Assembly: GCA_003988855.1 (NCBI GenBank)
Contig: QYAI01000063.1
Span: 62,001-126,000 of the forward strand
Direction of reading: 5' to 3'
From: Arachnopeziza araneosa
Taxonomy: Eukaryota > Ascomycota > Leotiomycetes > Helotiales > Arachnopezizaceae
Length of the DNA stretch: 64,000 nucleotides
Shown: positions 49,201 through 60,431 of the stretch, one piece after another
Position numbering within the stretch: the first letter of the stretch is position 1
Layout: the number at the start of each line of letters is the position of its first letter
The notes under the pieces: generated by a model
What the model saw: only the letters and a program-made list of their open reading frames with translations
Database searches by the model: none
What the model was told of the DNA's origin: nothing
Program-made: the position numbers and the translations under genes

Positions 49201-49840
49201 TCGGAAATATTGATATATAGGTACCATTCAGCTGTAAAAAAGAATTAATCGGTATATTTCTCAAGCTGTCTCTTTTCCGATGTCTAATATTGACCGGCCA
49301 TAAAGGGAATGTCCAAGACCACTAACTTTCGCAAGCCGCCAGGATTTTCCTCCACGTCCAATCACACGGAACTTAACGGCAGAAAGCTGGCTTTGAGTTG
49401 GCATGGCAAGGCAGACTGGACAGTCAAAACGAAAACGAAAACGAAATAACAGGAGATCAAGAGGAGAGACCTCCGCCTGACGAAAATGCAGATTTGACAA
49501 TCAAGGAATTGATTTGAATATCCCGACTATGGCCGCTGAATGAATTGAATTGCGATGTGTCATTTTCTGAGCCTTGTCAACCTCATTATTGGACCAACTG
49601 ACTTGAATCGACATCCGGGAACCAAGATAATGCACTACGCAAGAGTTTGCGATTGACACAGTTGGGGTCCTCGATAAATGTTCGAGTTTTCGGGTTCTTT
49701 TGGACGAAAATTCCGTTGCAAATTAAAATTCTGTATTTTTCTTCTTACTTGGATATCGAGGTAAGATTACTTTTAGATTGTCCGAAAGCTTCTCAATTTT
49801 CAAACTCTCTGAAAACTGTATAGTAACGATATTGCCAGAT
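46251..49840. other. 3.6-kb gene-poor region
   Basis: No frame in this stretch has a motif I recognise, and no splice-linked short exons with a conserved peptide were found. The 119-codon frame at 47905-48264 (+) is unsupported. A small inverted repeat (TGTCAAG ... CTTGACA) lies near 46439-46470, and CTGGCT-type short repeats near 47340-47370. Confidence 0.4.
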
Positions 49841-51382
49841 TTACATCTTCAACTCATCTGTCCTCCCAAGATTATTATCACTCCCGACAGCTCTCAATCT
49901 AAACATCGCTGCACCATGTGGACTCACAACCGCAGCCACCGTTCCACTCGGCAACACCGTCATCGTCACATTCCCAAGTAACAGCTCATTCTTTCCCGAC
50001 AAACCCTCCTTATAACTGGTTTTTGTAGCATTATACCCTGTCGATGCATTTCCAGTTGTAGAACTGGCATCGATAATCGCCATTGCTTCGTCCTCACTCA
50101 TCCGATTCGCCCAGAGATCTCTCACTTCCCAACTCATCTTAACTTGGCTTGCCGTTCCCGCAGGGCCGTTATCGTAGAAGATATCCACGAGTGTGGCGTT
50201 CATAGTCACTGTTTCCGAGCGTCCATTTATTAATAATACAAGCTGATCATTCTGGGTTCCTCCCGTCGTGGACGCTAAACTCCCTGACCAGAGCTGTAGT
50301 GCTCCAGTGGTGGTGTACGGGTTCACGGGATCAACCCATATCCTCGCAGCACTAGAACCCAAAGGATCTTGGTTGACTGCTATGACAGCTGCATTGGATA
50401 TGATTGCTAGGTCTGCAGGCGCAATGCTGCGAAGATCGTTCCCTAAGATTAAGGGCGATTTGGCAGCTGCCCACAAGCTGAAATGGGCGACATTTTCAGC
50501 ATCTGTCATAGCACCATTTCCAACCTCAAGCATATCGAGATCGTTCCAAGCACCAGGCTGGGCTTTTGAAACAACAAAGGCGGCTTTATTCATGATATTG
50601 GTGACAGAGCAGTGGAAACCTGGTAGGGAACAATCGTAAGCGTTGAGACCATCACAGGGACAGCGAGCGTCGTATCGGTCCCAGGAGTCGGAGACATCAC
50701 CAGAAATGCGCCAGCTGTTAGCGATGGTCGAGCCCCAGTTCCATGGAAAATCTTCTCCCCAATTGCAAAGGGAATAGAGAATTGGCCGCCCAGTGGCATT
50801 GAGTGCATCACCCATCTTCTCATATCGTGCCTCCGAGATAAGTTGATTCCCAGCTTTACCTCTGTTGTAGCAATTATCGTATTTCAGATAATCTACTCCC
50901 CAAGAGGCGAATGTTTGAGCATCAATCTCCTCATAACCCTGTGAACCAGCATAACCCCCACAGGTGTATTCTCCAGCATCGGAGTACATCCCAAAACTTA
51001 GACCAAGCTCGTGGATGCCGTCAGCGACATCAGCCATGCCCCGCGGAAACTTGGACGTGTCTGCGATGAGAGAGTTGTTATTCGAGGCATTTCTGCCAGA
51101 AGACCAGCAGTCGTCTAAGATGATGTAGTGGTATCCTAGGTCTTTGAGACCGTAGTTAACGATCAGCTGACTAGTTTGGAGCAGAAGTGTTTCAGACACA
51201 TCGCATTCAAATGCGTTCCAATTGTCCCCTATCATCGAATTAGTCTCTTGATTTCTTGGAGAAATATATAAGTACTCACACCCCATTTGAGGCGTAATAG
51301 CCAGTCCATTATTCACGGCCGTCGCCGCTGCAGCCAGCAGCACGAGGGCTATTGTAGCTTTCGAAGCCTGTTTCTTGACCAT
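49841..51382 (-). CDS. secreted alpha-galactosidase, glycoside hydrolase family 27
   Basis: Removes terminal alpha-linked galactose from plant galacto-oligosaccharides and galactomannans. Exons 51382-51280 and 51228-49841 give 496 aa. The 51-nt intron (GTGAGT donor) joins ITPQMGW to DNWNAFECD, restoring the conserved MGWDNWN. The start is the ATG at 51382; further in-frame codons to 51418 begin with TTG and crowd a TATATAAA box at about 51422-51429. A signal peptide (KKQASKATIALVLLAAAATA) leads the protein. GH27 motifs are HYIILDDCWSSGRN, DYLKYDNCYNRG (nucleophile Asp), SWRISGDVSDSWD (acid/base Asp) and AWNDLDMLEVGNG. Several N-glycosylation sites (NAT, NVT, NAS) fit secretion. Confidence 0.93.
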   Translation of the reverse strand: MVKKQASKATIALVLLAAAATAVNNGLAITPQMGCEYLYISPRNQETNSMIGDNWNAFECDVSETLLLQTSQLIVNYGLKDLGYHYIILDDCWSSGRNASNNNSLIADTSKFPRGMADVADGIHELGLSFGMYSDAGEYTCGGYAGSQGYEEIDAQTFASWGVDYLKYDNCYNRGKAGNQLISEARYEKMGDALNATGRPILYSLCNWGEDFPWNWGSTIANSWRISGDVSDSWDRYDARCPCDGLNAYDCSLPGFHCSVTNIMNKAAFVVSKAQPGAWNDLDMLEVGNGAMTDAENVAHFSLWAAAKSPLILGNDLRSIAPADLAIISNAAVIAVNQDPLGSSAARIWVDPVNPYTTTGALQLWSGSLASTTGGTQNDQLVLLINGRSETVTMNATLVDIFYDNGPAGTASQVKMSWEVRDLWANRMSEDEAMAIIDASSTTGNASTGYNATKTSYKEGLSGKNELLLGNVTMTVLPSGTVAAVVSPHGAAMFRLRAVGSDNNLGRTDELKM

Positions 51383-51457
51383 ATTGAAGGTTGCTTGTGT
51401 GGAGTATGAGGATTCCAAAGGTTTATATAGATATCAGCGTGACACTGGAAGAGTTAA

Positions 51458-51792
51458 CCCCGCCAATCGAGAATTACACCGTCATTTGTTGATCTAGTAC
51501 CTGTTTTGATAGGTCCCGAAATATCCATGCCAAGGGCTCGTTCCCCGCGGTATGTGGACACCAGGGCGGATAATAGGGGTCGCTGTGCGGTGTGATCTGT
51601 GTACATAGACCGCAGTTGTTTGAGATTCCCGGTGTTCCAGCCAAATTTCCTTCAAGATAAAAAAGCCAGTGGTTTATTTGGAACTTAGATTTGTCGAAAG
51701 AGAGAAGGAAAGGCAGCTTGTCGGGTTTAGGTATGGGGCATCGAGTAGCGAGTGACCCCGCTGGAAGACCTGCCAAGCTGGTTTTGGCGGGG
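51458..51792. promoter_or_regulatory. four candidate CreA/Mig1 sites upstream of the alpha-galactosidase
   Basis: CCCCGC or its complement GCGGGG, matching the CreA consensus SYGGRG, occurs at 51458-51463, 51543-51548, 51756-51761 and 51787-51792, all within about 410 bases of the start. The cluster fits glucose repression of a sugar-releasing enzyme. Binding is inferred from sequence only. Confidence 0.45.
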
Positions 51793-52373
51793 TACAGTAG
51801 TTTCTACTCCGGGTTTATATCCTCCATATCATAGAAGAGACTCATTTCCAGATCTAGTTGCTCTTGGTGAAATTTGGGTTGACATTTACATGATGTTTTT
51901 TCGGAGTCTTCGTTCTTCGTCAAGATGGCTTCTAAGCTTGAAAACTCTTGCCCTGGACGTTAGTCGCAGCGTCGACCAAATTCTACTACCTATGTTTTTA
52001 CGTGAAAACGTCGCTCATCGCCGTCGGTACTAACAACAAGCTTCAACGGCTTCATGATTCTAGAAAAATCTTTCTGAAATAGATGACTCTTCGAGTGTCG
52101 TAACTCTGACACTCGTCATCAAGCACGATATGATATTCTGTCAGAAATATGAGCACTGTTGTGACCAACTGAAAGCTGGCTGCACAATTTCAGATATAAC
52201 AGTCAGGACATACAGCTTTGGCGAGCTTGTATAAGAGCCTCACATACAAAGTGTGAGCCAGGTCACGGCGATGAGGCTGAGGCTGAGATAAGGCGCGGCA
52301 GGGGCAGCCTTTTTAACTTCAGCTGCTTGACCTCAACGAAGAGACACGGCATCAGAGAACAAACACTACAGAA
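51793..52373. other. intergenic
   Basis: About 580 bases upstream of the PigL_N-like gene. No motif was assigned. Confidence 0.35.
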
Positions 52374-53930
52374 ATGGATCCGCTGACTATCACATCGCCC
52401 TGTATCTCTCTGATATCCACTATCGGGAAAACTTCCTTGGCCATAACAAAATTCGTCAAGGATGTTCGTGCGGCTCGCAGTGACCTCGACGCTATCTCTA
52501 GAGATCTCCTCTCCCTCGAGATATTGCTTGATCTGCTTGCAGAGGATGTCAAGGATCCTCGTATCGAATCTTTTCCGCAGAGTTTGAAAGAGCAGATTGC
52601 CAGCATTGTTACTAACTGTAGGAAAGTTGTAGTTCAGATCGAGGAAACTCTCACGAAGCATGAAGATAGGACAATGAGCAAATCTATGCTATGGGCTACG
52701 TTTGGAAAAAGTGAGATGGCGAAACTGCAGTTAAGCTTGGAGGCGCACAAATCTTTTCTTGCTGTGGCTTTGGAAATGGTCAATTTGTGAGACTATCATT
52801 ATATCGGAGACCGAAAGCTGACGGGTAGTAATAGGACGTTTAACAAGGACATCAAAGCTAATACCGAACAGCTACTCGAGAACACCTCGGAAATCAAGCG
52901 CGAGATGAAACAAAATACGGCTCAAATTATTGCCCAGATTTCTCGATTGCAACGGCAATTACCTCAGGGTAGTGATCAAGAAGATACGTCGACTTTTATG
53001 TTAGATGAATATCTGAGTAATCTCACCACTTACGCGGAGACCGTCTATGATAATCTTGATGACTACCAAAATGATAATGCTGGGTCCATCAACGAGAATC
53101 GGCACGATGGTCCAGCATTACTCCCCGGCAAGGTTGAAGATTTATATGATTCTCCTAATGAAATTGCTGAACCTCACTCGATTCCTTCAACTCAATTTGA
53201 AGATTTATTACAAATTCGTCTTAGGAATTCTAATGCACATCGAATCAGCTCTTCAACCAGTACTGTATCAGATACCACACGTTCAAATATAAGTCTTTCG
53301 AAGATAAATACGCAAAGCGATTTGAGTTTTGATCCTGGATTATATGAATGGGCTTCCAACAGCAGCGAGTACGGTGTGAAAGCCGCCGATGAAGGTTTGC
53401 AACATGCTAGAGAAACTCAACGAAGAAATTATTTATTGTGGCAGACGCGCAAGCAGTCAGGCTCAGGTCTTGCGCAGAAACTTCAAGCTCGAGGCGAATC
53501 AAGGAGAGAAGAAACGGCGCAAAATGAAGCTTCGGAAGAGACAAGAGCCCAAGACGAAGCTAAATTAAGGAAAGAAGTGACACAGCGACGACGCATCAGC
53601 ACATGGACTGATGCTACTGGATCAGAGCGAAGCGAAGGCTCTCAGAGAATACATAAGCATGAAAGGCTTCGCTCAATTATTTCTACTCAACCTAACCGGT
53701 ATTCATCTGTGAAGCCGGCGGCGGAAGATAATACATCATTGAATTCGAAACGTAACTCATTAGCCTCAGTTCAGTCGCCGACAGGAGAAGGCAAGCTAGT
53801 TGAGTCAGTATCTACTAGAGAGGTTATCAGTCCGCCAGACATGCAATTGGGAAATTTGGCACCACGAGATGTGAAGAAGCCAAGGTTTTTGGGAAAAGTC
53901 AGAGAAAGGCTGATGGGTGGAGCACTTTGA
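52374..53930 (+). CDS. PigL_N-like fungal protein (STAND-associated N-terminal domain)
   Basis: Exons 52374-52786 and 52835-53930 give 502 aa; the 48-nt intron splits a Leu codon. The first ~140 residues (MDPLTITSPCISLISTIGK..., DLDAISRDLLSLEILLDLL, MLWATFGKSEMAKLQLSLEAHK) match the helical domain known as PigL_N, found at the N-terminus of fungal STAND/NACHT proteins and of an azaphilone cluster protein. A short coiled coil follows (EIKREMKQNTAQIIAQISRLQRQ). The rest is Ser/Glu-rich and looks disordered, with a basic end (KKPRFLGKVRERLMGG). No nucleotide-binding domain or repeats follow, so it is a stand-alone adaptor-like form. Function unknown. Confidence 0.75.
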
Positions 53931-55346
53931 TACAATGAAGAGTTGAAAAAAGACTCAAAGAGCGAGCCCAGAGACCTTCGGAGAGGATGGCCCTACGGAA
54001 TATAGTACTTCTCAGGATCTTATAAAGGTGTGAAAGATCAAGGAAATAGGACCCCAGAAACGAAACACAGTACAGGCTTCGCAACGAGTGTTTACTAAGT
54101 AATTATCGGGCTGGCCGTCGGATTGCATCGAAAATGAAGTACGACTAGTTTTGGAACGAGCCCAGATCTCCCATCGGGCGTCTATAAATGAACCATATAC
54201 TAGGAACTGTACCACTCAAATCTCTGCAACTTCCATTTCACCATCGTTATCTACAGAACGATCAAGATGAATTATTATAGTATGACATTCGGCCTTTAAT
54301 TCAACTATTTGGAGGCGGGGAGGGAGCGCGGTTCAAGACCGCACTTCTTGATATCAAGATTCAAGTCATGTGGAGTGATGAAGTCCTAGTCATCAAGAAG
54401 TGAAAACTATGCATGCCGTGGGAATAGTGTATGGCCGGTCCGTATAACCGTCCTACAGAAATTATGGCCACACAAGGTGCCAGTTGACGAACCCCAGGAT
54501 CGAGCTGTTCCATCTTCTTGAACATGACTAGAACATAATGGTTTGACTACAGTCTCTAGCTGAGTTAGCTACATAGACAGCATTTAACAAACGCCTTTGT
54601 TGTATTGAGAGTCGAGCATGATGAGGTGTTGCTTTTGGTACTGCCCGAGGTGGAAGTTGACAGAGATTCAGAGAATAGCGTGTACATAGGAATGAGATGG
54701 AAGAGGGAGAGCTCATAGCTGAAAGGAATTTGGCGGAGTGGCTATTGACACTGTTGAGAATTGAGAAATTGTGCGTAATGAGATCTTAAAGTAATCAATG
54801 GATACACTCATTCACAAGAGAATAATCTTGCGATCCTCGAACCTAGAACATTTCCACGGCCGTCAAAGACGTAGTTGCCCTCCGCTCTCATGTAACAAGA
54901 AGAAGGAAGTAGGAAGTCCGCATCATCCTCTATTGTTTTATTACCAATGTACAGATCTCGAATTTTCTTCTCGCGAAACACATTATGCGCAGAGCGGTAC
55001 TATACAGATGTATACTTTTTCGATGGCTTGAGCGGACCTTGGAGTCTAATTCACACAAACCGAGAAGAAAACACAGCAGGAGATGTTGAGATGTTGCTTT
55101 TGAGCTTGATTTGCTGGGAGGGGGAGGAGGAGTTTCGTGGTCAGGTTCATAGGGAGGTTGTTTATTAGATGGGATACAAGGGGAAAGGGGAGGGCTGTTT
55201 GAGGGATTAGTAAGGGGATGGAGGGGATGGAAAAGGCAATTGATTGATTGATTGATTGTTGATGTTGAGGAGAGGAGATATAACCTATTGAAGGTACAGT
55301 ACTCTCAAAAGTTTGGTATCATTCAATCGTTCACTAAGTCGACGAT
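53931..55346. other. intergenic
   Basis: About 1.4 kb between convergent genes. No gene was recognised. A palindromic GCGGTTCAAGACCGC lies at about 54329-54343 and an (ATTG)-type short repeat near 55240-55257. It was checked for tRNA and none fits. Confidence 0.4.
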
Positions 55347-56585
55347 CTAAAGGTTGAACCTCGTTCTCTGCTTTTCCATCCCTGCTTTCCACTGCCACTG
55401 TACCGCATCGTCGCCTTCACTTCCCGCTCTTCCAATTCCTTTGTCTACCCTCCTTAACTTGAGCGTAAATCTCGGGCCCAACTCCTGCAACCCAGCCTTG
55501 ATGCCCTCCACGCCTTTTACCACCTGTCCATCCGATCCGACTACACTCTTCTCTGTTTCCTTCTTTTCACGGAAAACATATCGGTGTCGTCTTACGAAGA
55601 TGTAGTCCCGTTGATTATGTAGCGTGACTACTTGTCTTCCCTGGAACTCTGGTTGTGGCGGGAACAATGTGAGGAAAATCCGCGCAGTCAAAAGACCGAG
55701 AGAAGTGCGGAAGTTGTTGAGGATAAGTTCTGGGTAGTGATTTGTGGGGTTTCCGTGTCCGGGAAGTTTCTTTCCTTCAACCCAGTTGGCGATGCTGAAG
55801 TGGCAGGTTGGGCCTGAGGGGAGATGCACGATGGTTAACCCGACGGGTTTTTTAGAGTCTTCTTTTAATAGGATTACAGATGTGTAGGACCGGTTTGAGG
55901 CGAATTTGGATATTTCTCGGAGCGAGAATTTGTGCCCGTACCGGTGGGAGGAGCGCGGGACATAGGTTGTGTTTGGGAAGAAGGTGCAGAGGAGGTGTGC
56001 TTCTTGGTGGAGGGTTGAGTTGAGGGAGGTGGTGAGGAGGATTTTGGGCGTGGGAGGTGGTGTATCTGTGAAGAGAGTAGGGAATTTGAGAGCGAGTGAA
56101 GTGGGAGTTAGGTCGAGGTTGGTGCTAGTCGTGGAGGGGGCATTGGAGGATGCTCGTGGCTGGGATCGAGGTGGGTTGTCTTGCTCTTCTTCCTCTTCCT
56201 CTTGTTCTGACTCTGAATCAAGCATGCTGTCCACGTCGTCATCCTCGGATGCTTCTTCTAAAGGCTCTTGTTCTGCCGCTTCTGCTTCCTCTATCCGTCT
56301 TCTCTTTAGTTGTTCCACGTCTACGCTGACTCCCAAGTCGTCTCCATCGACATCGTCCCACACTCTCTTCTTATCAATTGTCATTGGCACATTTTGTGCT
56401 AGTCGCTTCCTCCGCAATTCCGGATCTTTGTCCTCCTCTCGTTTTCTCTTGAATCGTTCATCCCGCCGCAATCCCTCCCGAGCTTTCTTTTGTTTCACAT
56501 GGAGATCCTGTCGCTTGAACTTATTGCCTGTTTTGAATGGTAAGGCCGCTTTCTCGGAAAGGGGTTTGACTCGTTTTGATCCCAT
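55347..56585 (-). CDS. RPF1: ribosome production factor 1 (Brix domain)
   Basis: Needed for maturation of the large ribosomal subunit in the nucleolus. Intronless, 412 aa, starting at MGSKRVKPLSEKAALPF (ATG at 56585; earlier in-frame codons begin with TTG). The N-terminus is strongly basic (KRQDLHVKQKKAREGLRRDERFKRKR), then an acidic stretch (EEASEDDDVDSMLDSESEQEEEEEE). The Brix domain covers the C-terminal half: PKILLTTSLNS, FPNTTYVPRS, GPTCHFSIANW, HYPELILNNF, PEFQGRQVVTLHNQRDYIFVRRHRY and the sigma70-like ELGPRFTLKLRR. The HNQRDYIF...RHRY block is RPF1 rather than RPF2 or IMP4. Confidence 0.92.
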   Translation of the reverse strand: MGSKRVKPLSEKAALPFKTGNKFKRQDLHVKQKKAREGLRRDERFKRKREEDKDPELRRKRLAQNVPMTIDKKRVWDDVDGDDLGVSVDVEQLKRRRIEEAEAAEQEPLEEASEDDDVDSMLDSESEQEEEEEEQDNPPRSQPRASSNAPSTTSTNLDLTPTSLALKFPTLFTDTPPPTPKILLTTSLNSTLHQEAHLLCTFFPNTTYVPRSSHRYGHKFSLREISKFASNRSYTSVILLKEDSKKPVGLTIVHLPSGPTCHFSIANWVEGKKLPGHGNPTNHYPELILNNFRTSLGLLTARIFLTLFPPQPEFQGRQVVTLHNQRDYIFVRRHRYVFREKKETEKSVVGSDGQVVKGVEGIKAGLQELGPRFTLKLRRVDKGIGRAGSEGDDAVQWQWKAGMEKQRTRFNL

Positions 56586-56799
56586 CTTGTGTTGCGAGGT
56601 AGTCGTTGGATTTTTCAAGAGTTGATGATCCTTAGACTTTCAAAAAGTTTTGGCGGGTCCGGGGAAAAAGGCTCCGAGTTCCGATTTCCTTGCTGCAAGG
56701 CTGAGAAGAGTCACATCTACTCGAAACGAAATCTGTTTACTTTTCCGAAATTCCTTCGACATTGGTGACTCATATTTCCAATTGGATAAGTTCGAATGA
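56586..56799. promoter_or_regulatory. shared RPF1/GRS1 promoter with a Gcn4/Cpc1-type site
   Basis: 214 bases between divergent starts. A perfect TGACTCA (56766-56772) lies 28 bases before the upstream GlyRS ATG. This heptamer is the Gcn4/Cpc1 site for general amino-acid control, a known regulator of aminoacyl-tRNA synthetase genes. Confidence 0.55.
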
Positions 56800-59021
56800 A
56801 TGCGCTCCTCATGCAGCTTCCTTCGAACTGTTGGAAGTTCAAAACTATTTTCTCCGAAATGTTCTCGTAGTTTCACTTCAACACCAAAGAACTACAAGTA
56901 TCAAGTCTTGAAGTCTAAGAAGAAAGAAGCTCCCGAAATGGCTACTACTACTCTGAAGGGTCAACCCTTTGACCGACCCGTTCTCGACTCCATGCTTAGG
57001 CGGCGCATGTTCTACACACCGTCGTTCGAAGCTTACGGTGGTATTGCAGGTTTATATGATATGGGTCCTCCTGGTTGTGCGCTGCAAGCAAACGTTATTG
57101 ATCAATGGCGTAAACACTTCGTTCTCGAGGAGGATATGTTGGAGGTGGATTGCACGGCTTTGACTCCTGCGGAAGTTCTCAAGACCAGTGGCCATGTGGA
57201 CAAATTCGCAGATTGGATGTGTAAAGACCCGAAAAATGGTGATATCATGCGAGCGGACCATTTCGTTGAAGAGATCTTGGAGGCTAGATTGAAGGGTGAT
57301 AAAGAGGCTAGAGGTTTGAAAGTTATGGAGAAAGAAGAGGATCCAAAAAAAAAAAAGAAAAGGGTTAAAGGTACTGAGGCTGTCACACTTGGCGATGCAG
57401 TTGTGAAGGAATATGAGGAGATTTTGGCAAAGGTGGTGTTAAATACTCTTCAGATGATACAATGCTGATCTGATTAGATTGACAACTACAATGGCGAGGA
57501 ATTGGGAGAGTTGATCAAGAAATACGAGATGAAGAACCCCGCCACTGGTGTTGAACCATCACCACCAGTGGCTTTTAATCTTATGTTTCAAACAACAATT
57601 GGTCCTAGCAGTAATGCTCCAGGTTATCTACGACCCGAGACTGCTCAAGGTCAATTTCTCAATTTCGCAAAACTTCTCGATTTTAACCAGCAGCAAATGC
57701 CTTTTGCTTCAGCATCTATTGGCAAGTCCTTTAGAAACGAGATTTCACCTCGAGCTGGTCTCAATCGTGTCCGTGAATTCTTGATGGCTGAAATTGAGCA
57801 TTATGTTGATCCAGATGGTGGTAAAAAGCATTCCCGTTTCAAAGAAGTCAAAGACGTTGAACTTGTTCTACTGAATCGTCACACCCAACTTGCTGGCAAG
57901 ACCGATGTGGAAAAAGTTGCTATTGGGAAAGCTGTGGCGAATGGTACCGTCGACAATGAGACCCTTGGTTACTTCTTAGCTAGAATCCACCTTTTCTTTA
58001 AGAAGATTGGTGTAGATCAGTCAAAGATAAGATTCAGACAGCATATGGCAAATGAAATGGCACACTATGCCGCTGATTGTTGGGATGCCGAACTACAAAC
58101 TAGCTACGGTTGGGTTGAGTGTTGTGGCTGCGCTGATCGGAGTGCTTACGATCTCACGGTGCACGCAAAGAAGACTGGCGCACCATTGTGTGTACGAGAG
58201 AGATTAGAGAAGCCCATTGTCATTGAAGAATGGCAAATCGATCTCGATAAAAAGAAGTTTGGTCCTCATTTCAAGAAGGACGGTAAGACTGTGGAAGCTG
58301 CTATCGAAGCCCTTTCGCAAGAAAAGCGGGAAGCACTGGCAAAAGATCTTGCACAAGATGGTAAGATCACAGTTAGTGTTGAGGGTGTCGGAAATGGCAA
58401 AGTCGAAATCTCCAAGGACTTGATTGTCATCGAACGTCGAACTCGAACTGAAAATACTAGAGAATTCACACCCAACGTGATCGAACCCTCGTTCGGTATC
58501 GGGAGAATTCTGTATGCCTTGATCGAGCACAATTACTGGACTCGTGGTAGCGAAGGCGGTGATGAAGCTCGTGGTGTAAGTCAAAGAAACGAGCAATGGA
58601 ACACTTGATACTAATTACTTCTCAGGTCCTATCTTTTCCTCCAACAGTCGCTCCTACAAAGGTTCTCCTCGTTCCCCTTTCTTCACATGAGAGTTTCAAA
58701 CCTCTGCTCAGATATATGTCCCTCAAGTTAAGATCCCTTGGTGTTTCCAGTCGAGTGGATGACTCTTCAGCCTCAATTGGCAAGCGATATAGCCGAAATG
58801 ATGAGCTGGGTACTCCATTGGGTATCACAATTGACTTTCAGAGTGTCAAAGATAAGACTTATACTCTCAGAGACCGAGATTCGACCAAGCAAGTGCGTGC
58901 CAATGAGGCTACAATCTTGGCTGCCATCAAATCTTTGGTCGAAGGTGAAAAGGTCTGGGCGGATATTGAAGAGGAATTGCCTGCTTTTGAAGGTCAAGAA
59001 GCCGAAATTCCTGTTCGCTAG
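56800..59021 (+). CDS. GRS1: glycyl-tRNA synthetase, dual-start form
   Basis: Charges tRNA-Gly. Exons 56800-57432, 57478-58575 and 58626-59021 give 708 aa. Class II eukaryotic GlyRS motifs are RRRMFYTPSFEAYGGIAGLYDMGPPG, GYLRPETAQGQFLNF, SFRNEISPRAGLNRVREFLMAEIEHY, GWVECCGCADRSAYDL and EPSFGIGRILYALIEHNY; the anticodon-binding domain ends the protein. The first ATG (56800) adds 46 residues beginning MRSSCSFLRTVGSSKLF with many Ser/Arg and no acids, a probable mitochondrial presequence; a second in-frame ATG at 56938 (MATTTLKG) fits the cytosolic form. No WHEP domain. A KKKKKRVKG stretch coded by an A-rich run lies near 57345-57366. Confidence 0.95.
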
Positions 59022-60431
59022 GATGCTGTGGAGATCGCATTGTTGCATGAGGGATAGACGTCATTGTGGCATGTTGTAGGATTACGAAGGGGAAATAAAA
59101 AGCGATAGATAAAAGCTTATTCTCACAACCGTTTAAGTATCATGTGGATGGAGCTGGAACCAGGATATGTATGATTCAGACTTCCAGTATCTAGAGGTAG
59201 AAGTAAGAAGCCGTAGCAATGTTCACTGGCGTTGTATGCATCGGTAGGCAGAACATGACGGCGAGCACAGGGCAGAGATGTATTTTCGTTGTGCCACGCA
59301 CCTGATCTGTTCTTTTTAAAGAAGAAACATCCAGCGGTTGTGTAACTAACATTCTCTGACGGTCCCGCCCATTAGAAACAGAGGTTCACTATGTAATTTG
59401 CCGCTGGTTGTTTCAAGACTGCATAAGCTTTCTCGGCTACGGCTGGGAATGTTTCCATCGACACTTTTTGTGGCTTACACTCTCCAGATTTCGGCGCTGG
59501 ATCATCGCAAGGGATCGTTCGTGAACCAGTGCGGCCTGCCTCATTGCGCTTGAATCCTGACTGAGGGTCCTCAGCTCCCGAGCCAAGTGAAACCGTAACA
59601 AGCCAGATTTAGGCAAGGGTCAGGCCCCTTGCTGTGACAGAGGCTCCGGGCTTCAGGTAGATGAGTCTGGAGGTGGATGGCAGATGTGCCACGGCGTCGT
59701 CGAGGTGGAGAGTCGGGCGTGCGAACGAGAGAGGACTGCGGTGATTCTGGTCGAGATACCTGCAATCTTAATCGAGGCCGCTCCCGAAGTCGTGTACCAC
59801 AGCAGAGTACCAGAGCACCAGAGCCCCCCTGAAGTCGCCGAGTGGCCAGTGAGGTGTAACAGCTTCCCAGCAGTTGGATACTGGAGAGGGATGCGATGGA
59901 GACGCGGTTGGGGTTGGATGGTTCAGCAAGGGCGCTAGTCGACGCTAAGGATTCTGGCGACCTCGCGAATTTGTCGAGGCCAGACTCACTCTACCAACAC
60001 TCCTTCGACGACGACGACGATAACCCCCATCGACGCCAACATTCGACGAGCCATTGTGCTTGCTGTTGACCCATCTCGGAAACTTCCCGGCGTCTGCGCT
60101 TGACTCCCCCCTAATTCGGGCCCCGCCGTCCGCTGAGCGATCGGGTGGCCGCTTGTCAGCAAGGCACCGCTAGATCGGTGCGCAGCAGAGTCCGGCGGCC
60201 AGCAGCATATCATAACCGCTGGAGACCATTTCCCCTTCATTTGTAAGTTAGACGAGACGCTGGGCGCCACGTCCACCCTCATCGTCGCGTCAAATGCTGA
60301 TTGTTGTCTTGATGCAGTTCGCCCTTGATTGTGCTTCTTTGACGATACCCCGCAGCCAGACTGTGCCGCATACAATCGAGATACTACATCCACAGGCCCT
60401 ACACAAAGTCGGATTGTGAACGAGCGCGATC
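59022..60431. other. intergenic, upstream of CLA4
   Basis: About 1.4 kb, GC-richer than average toward its 3' end. No coding segment was recognised on either strand. The last ~400 bases are probably promoter and 5' leader of the kinase gene. Confidence 0.4.

Noticed and set aside
51280..51418. Alpha-galactosidase start at 51418
   Set aside because: The first codon there is TTG and it lies next to a TATA box; the ATG at 51382 gives a proper signal peptide.
54329..54343. GGTTCAAGACC-like sequence as a tRNA B box
   Set aside because: No matching A box or acceptor stem at tRNA spacing; the sequence is simply palindromic.
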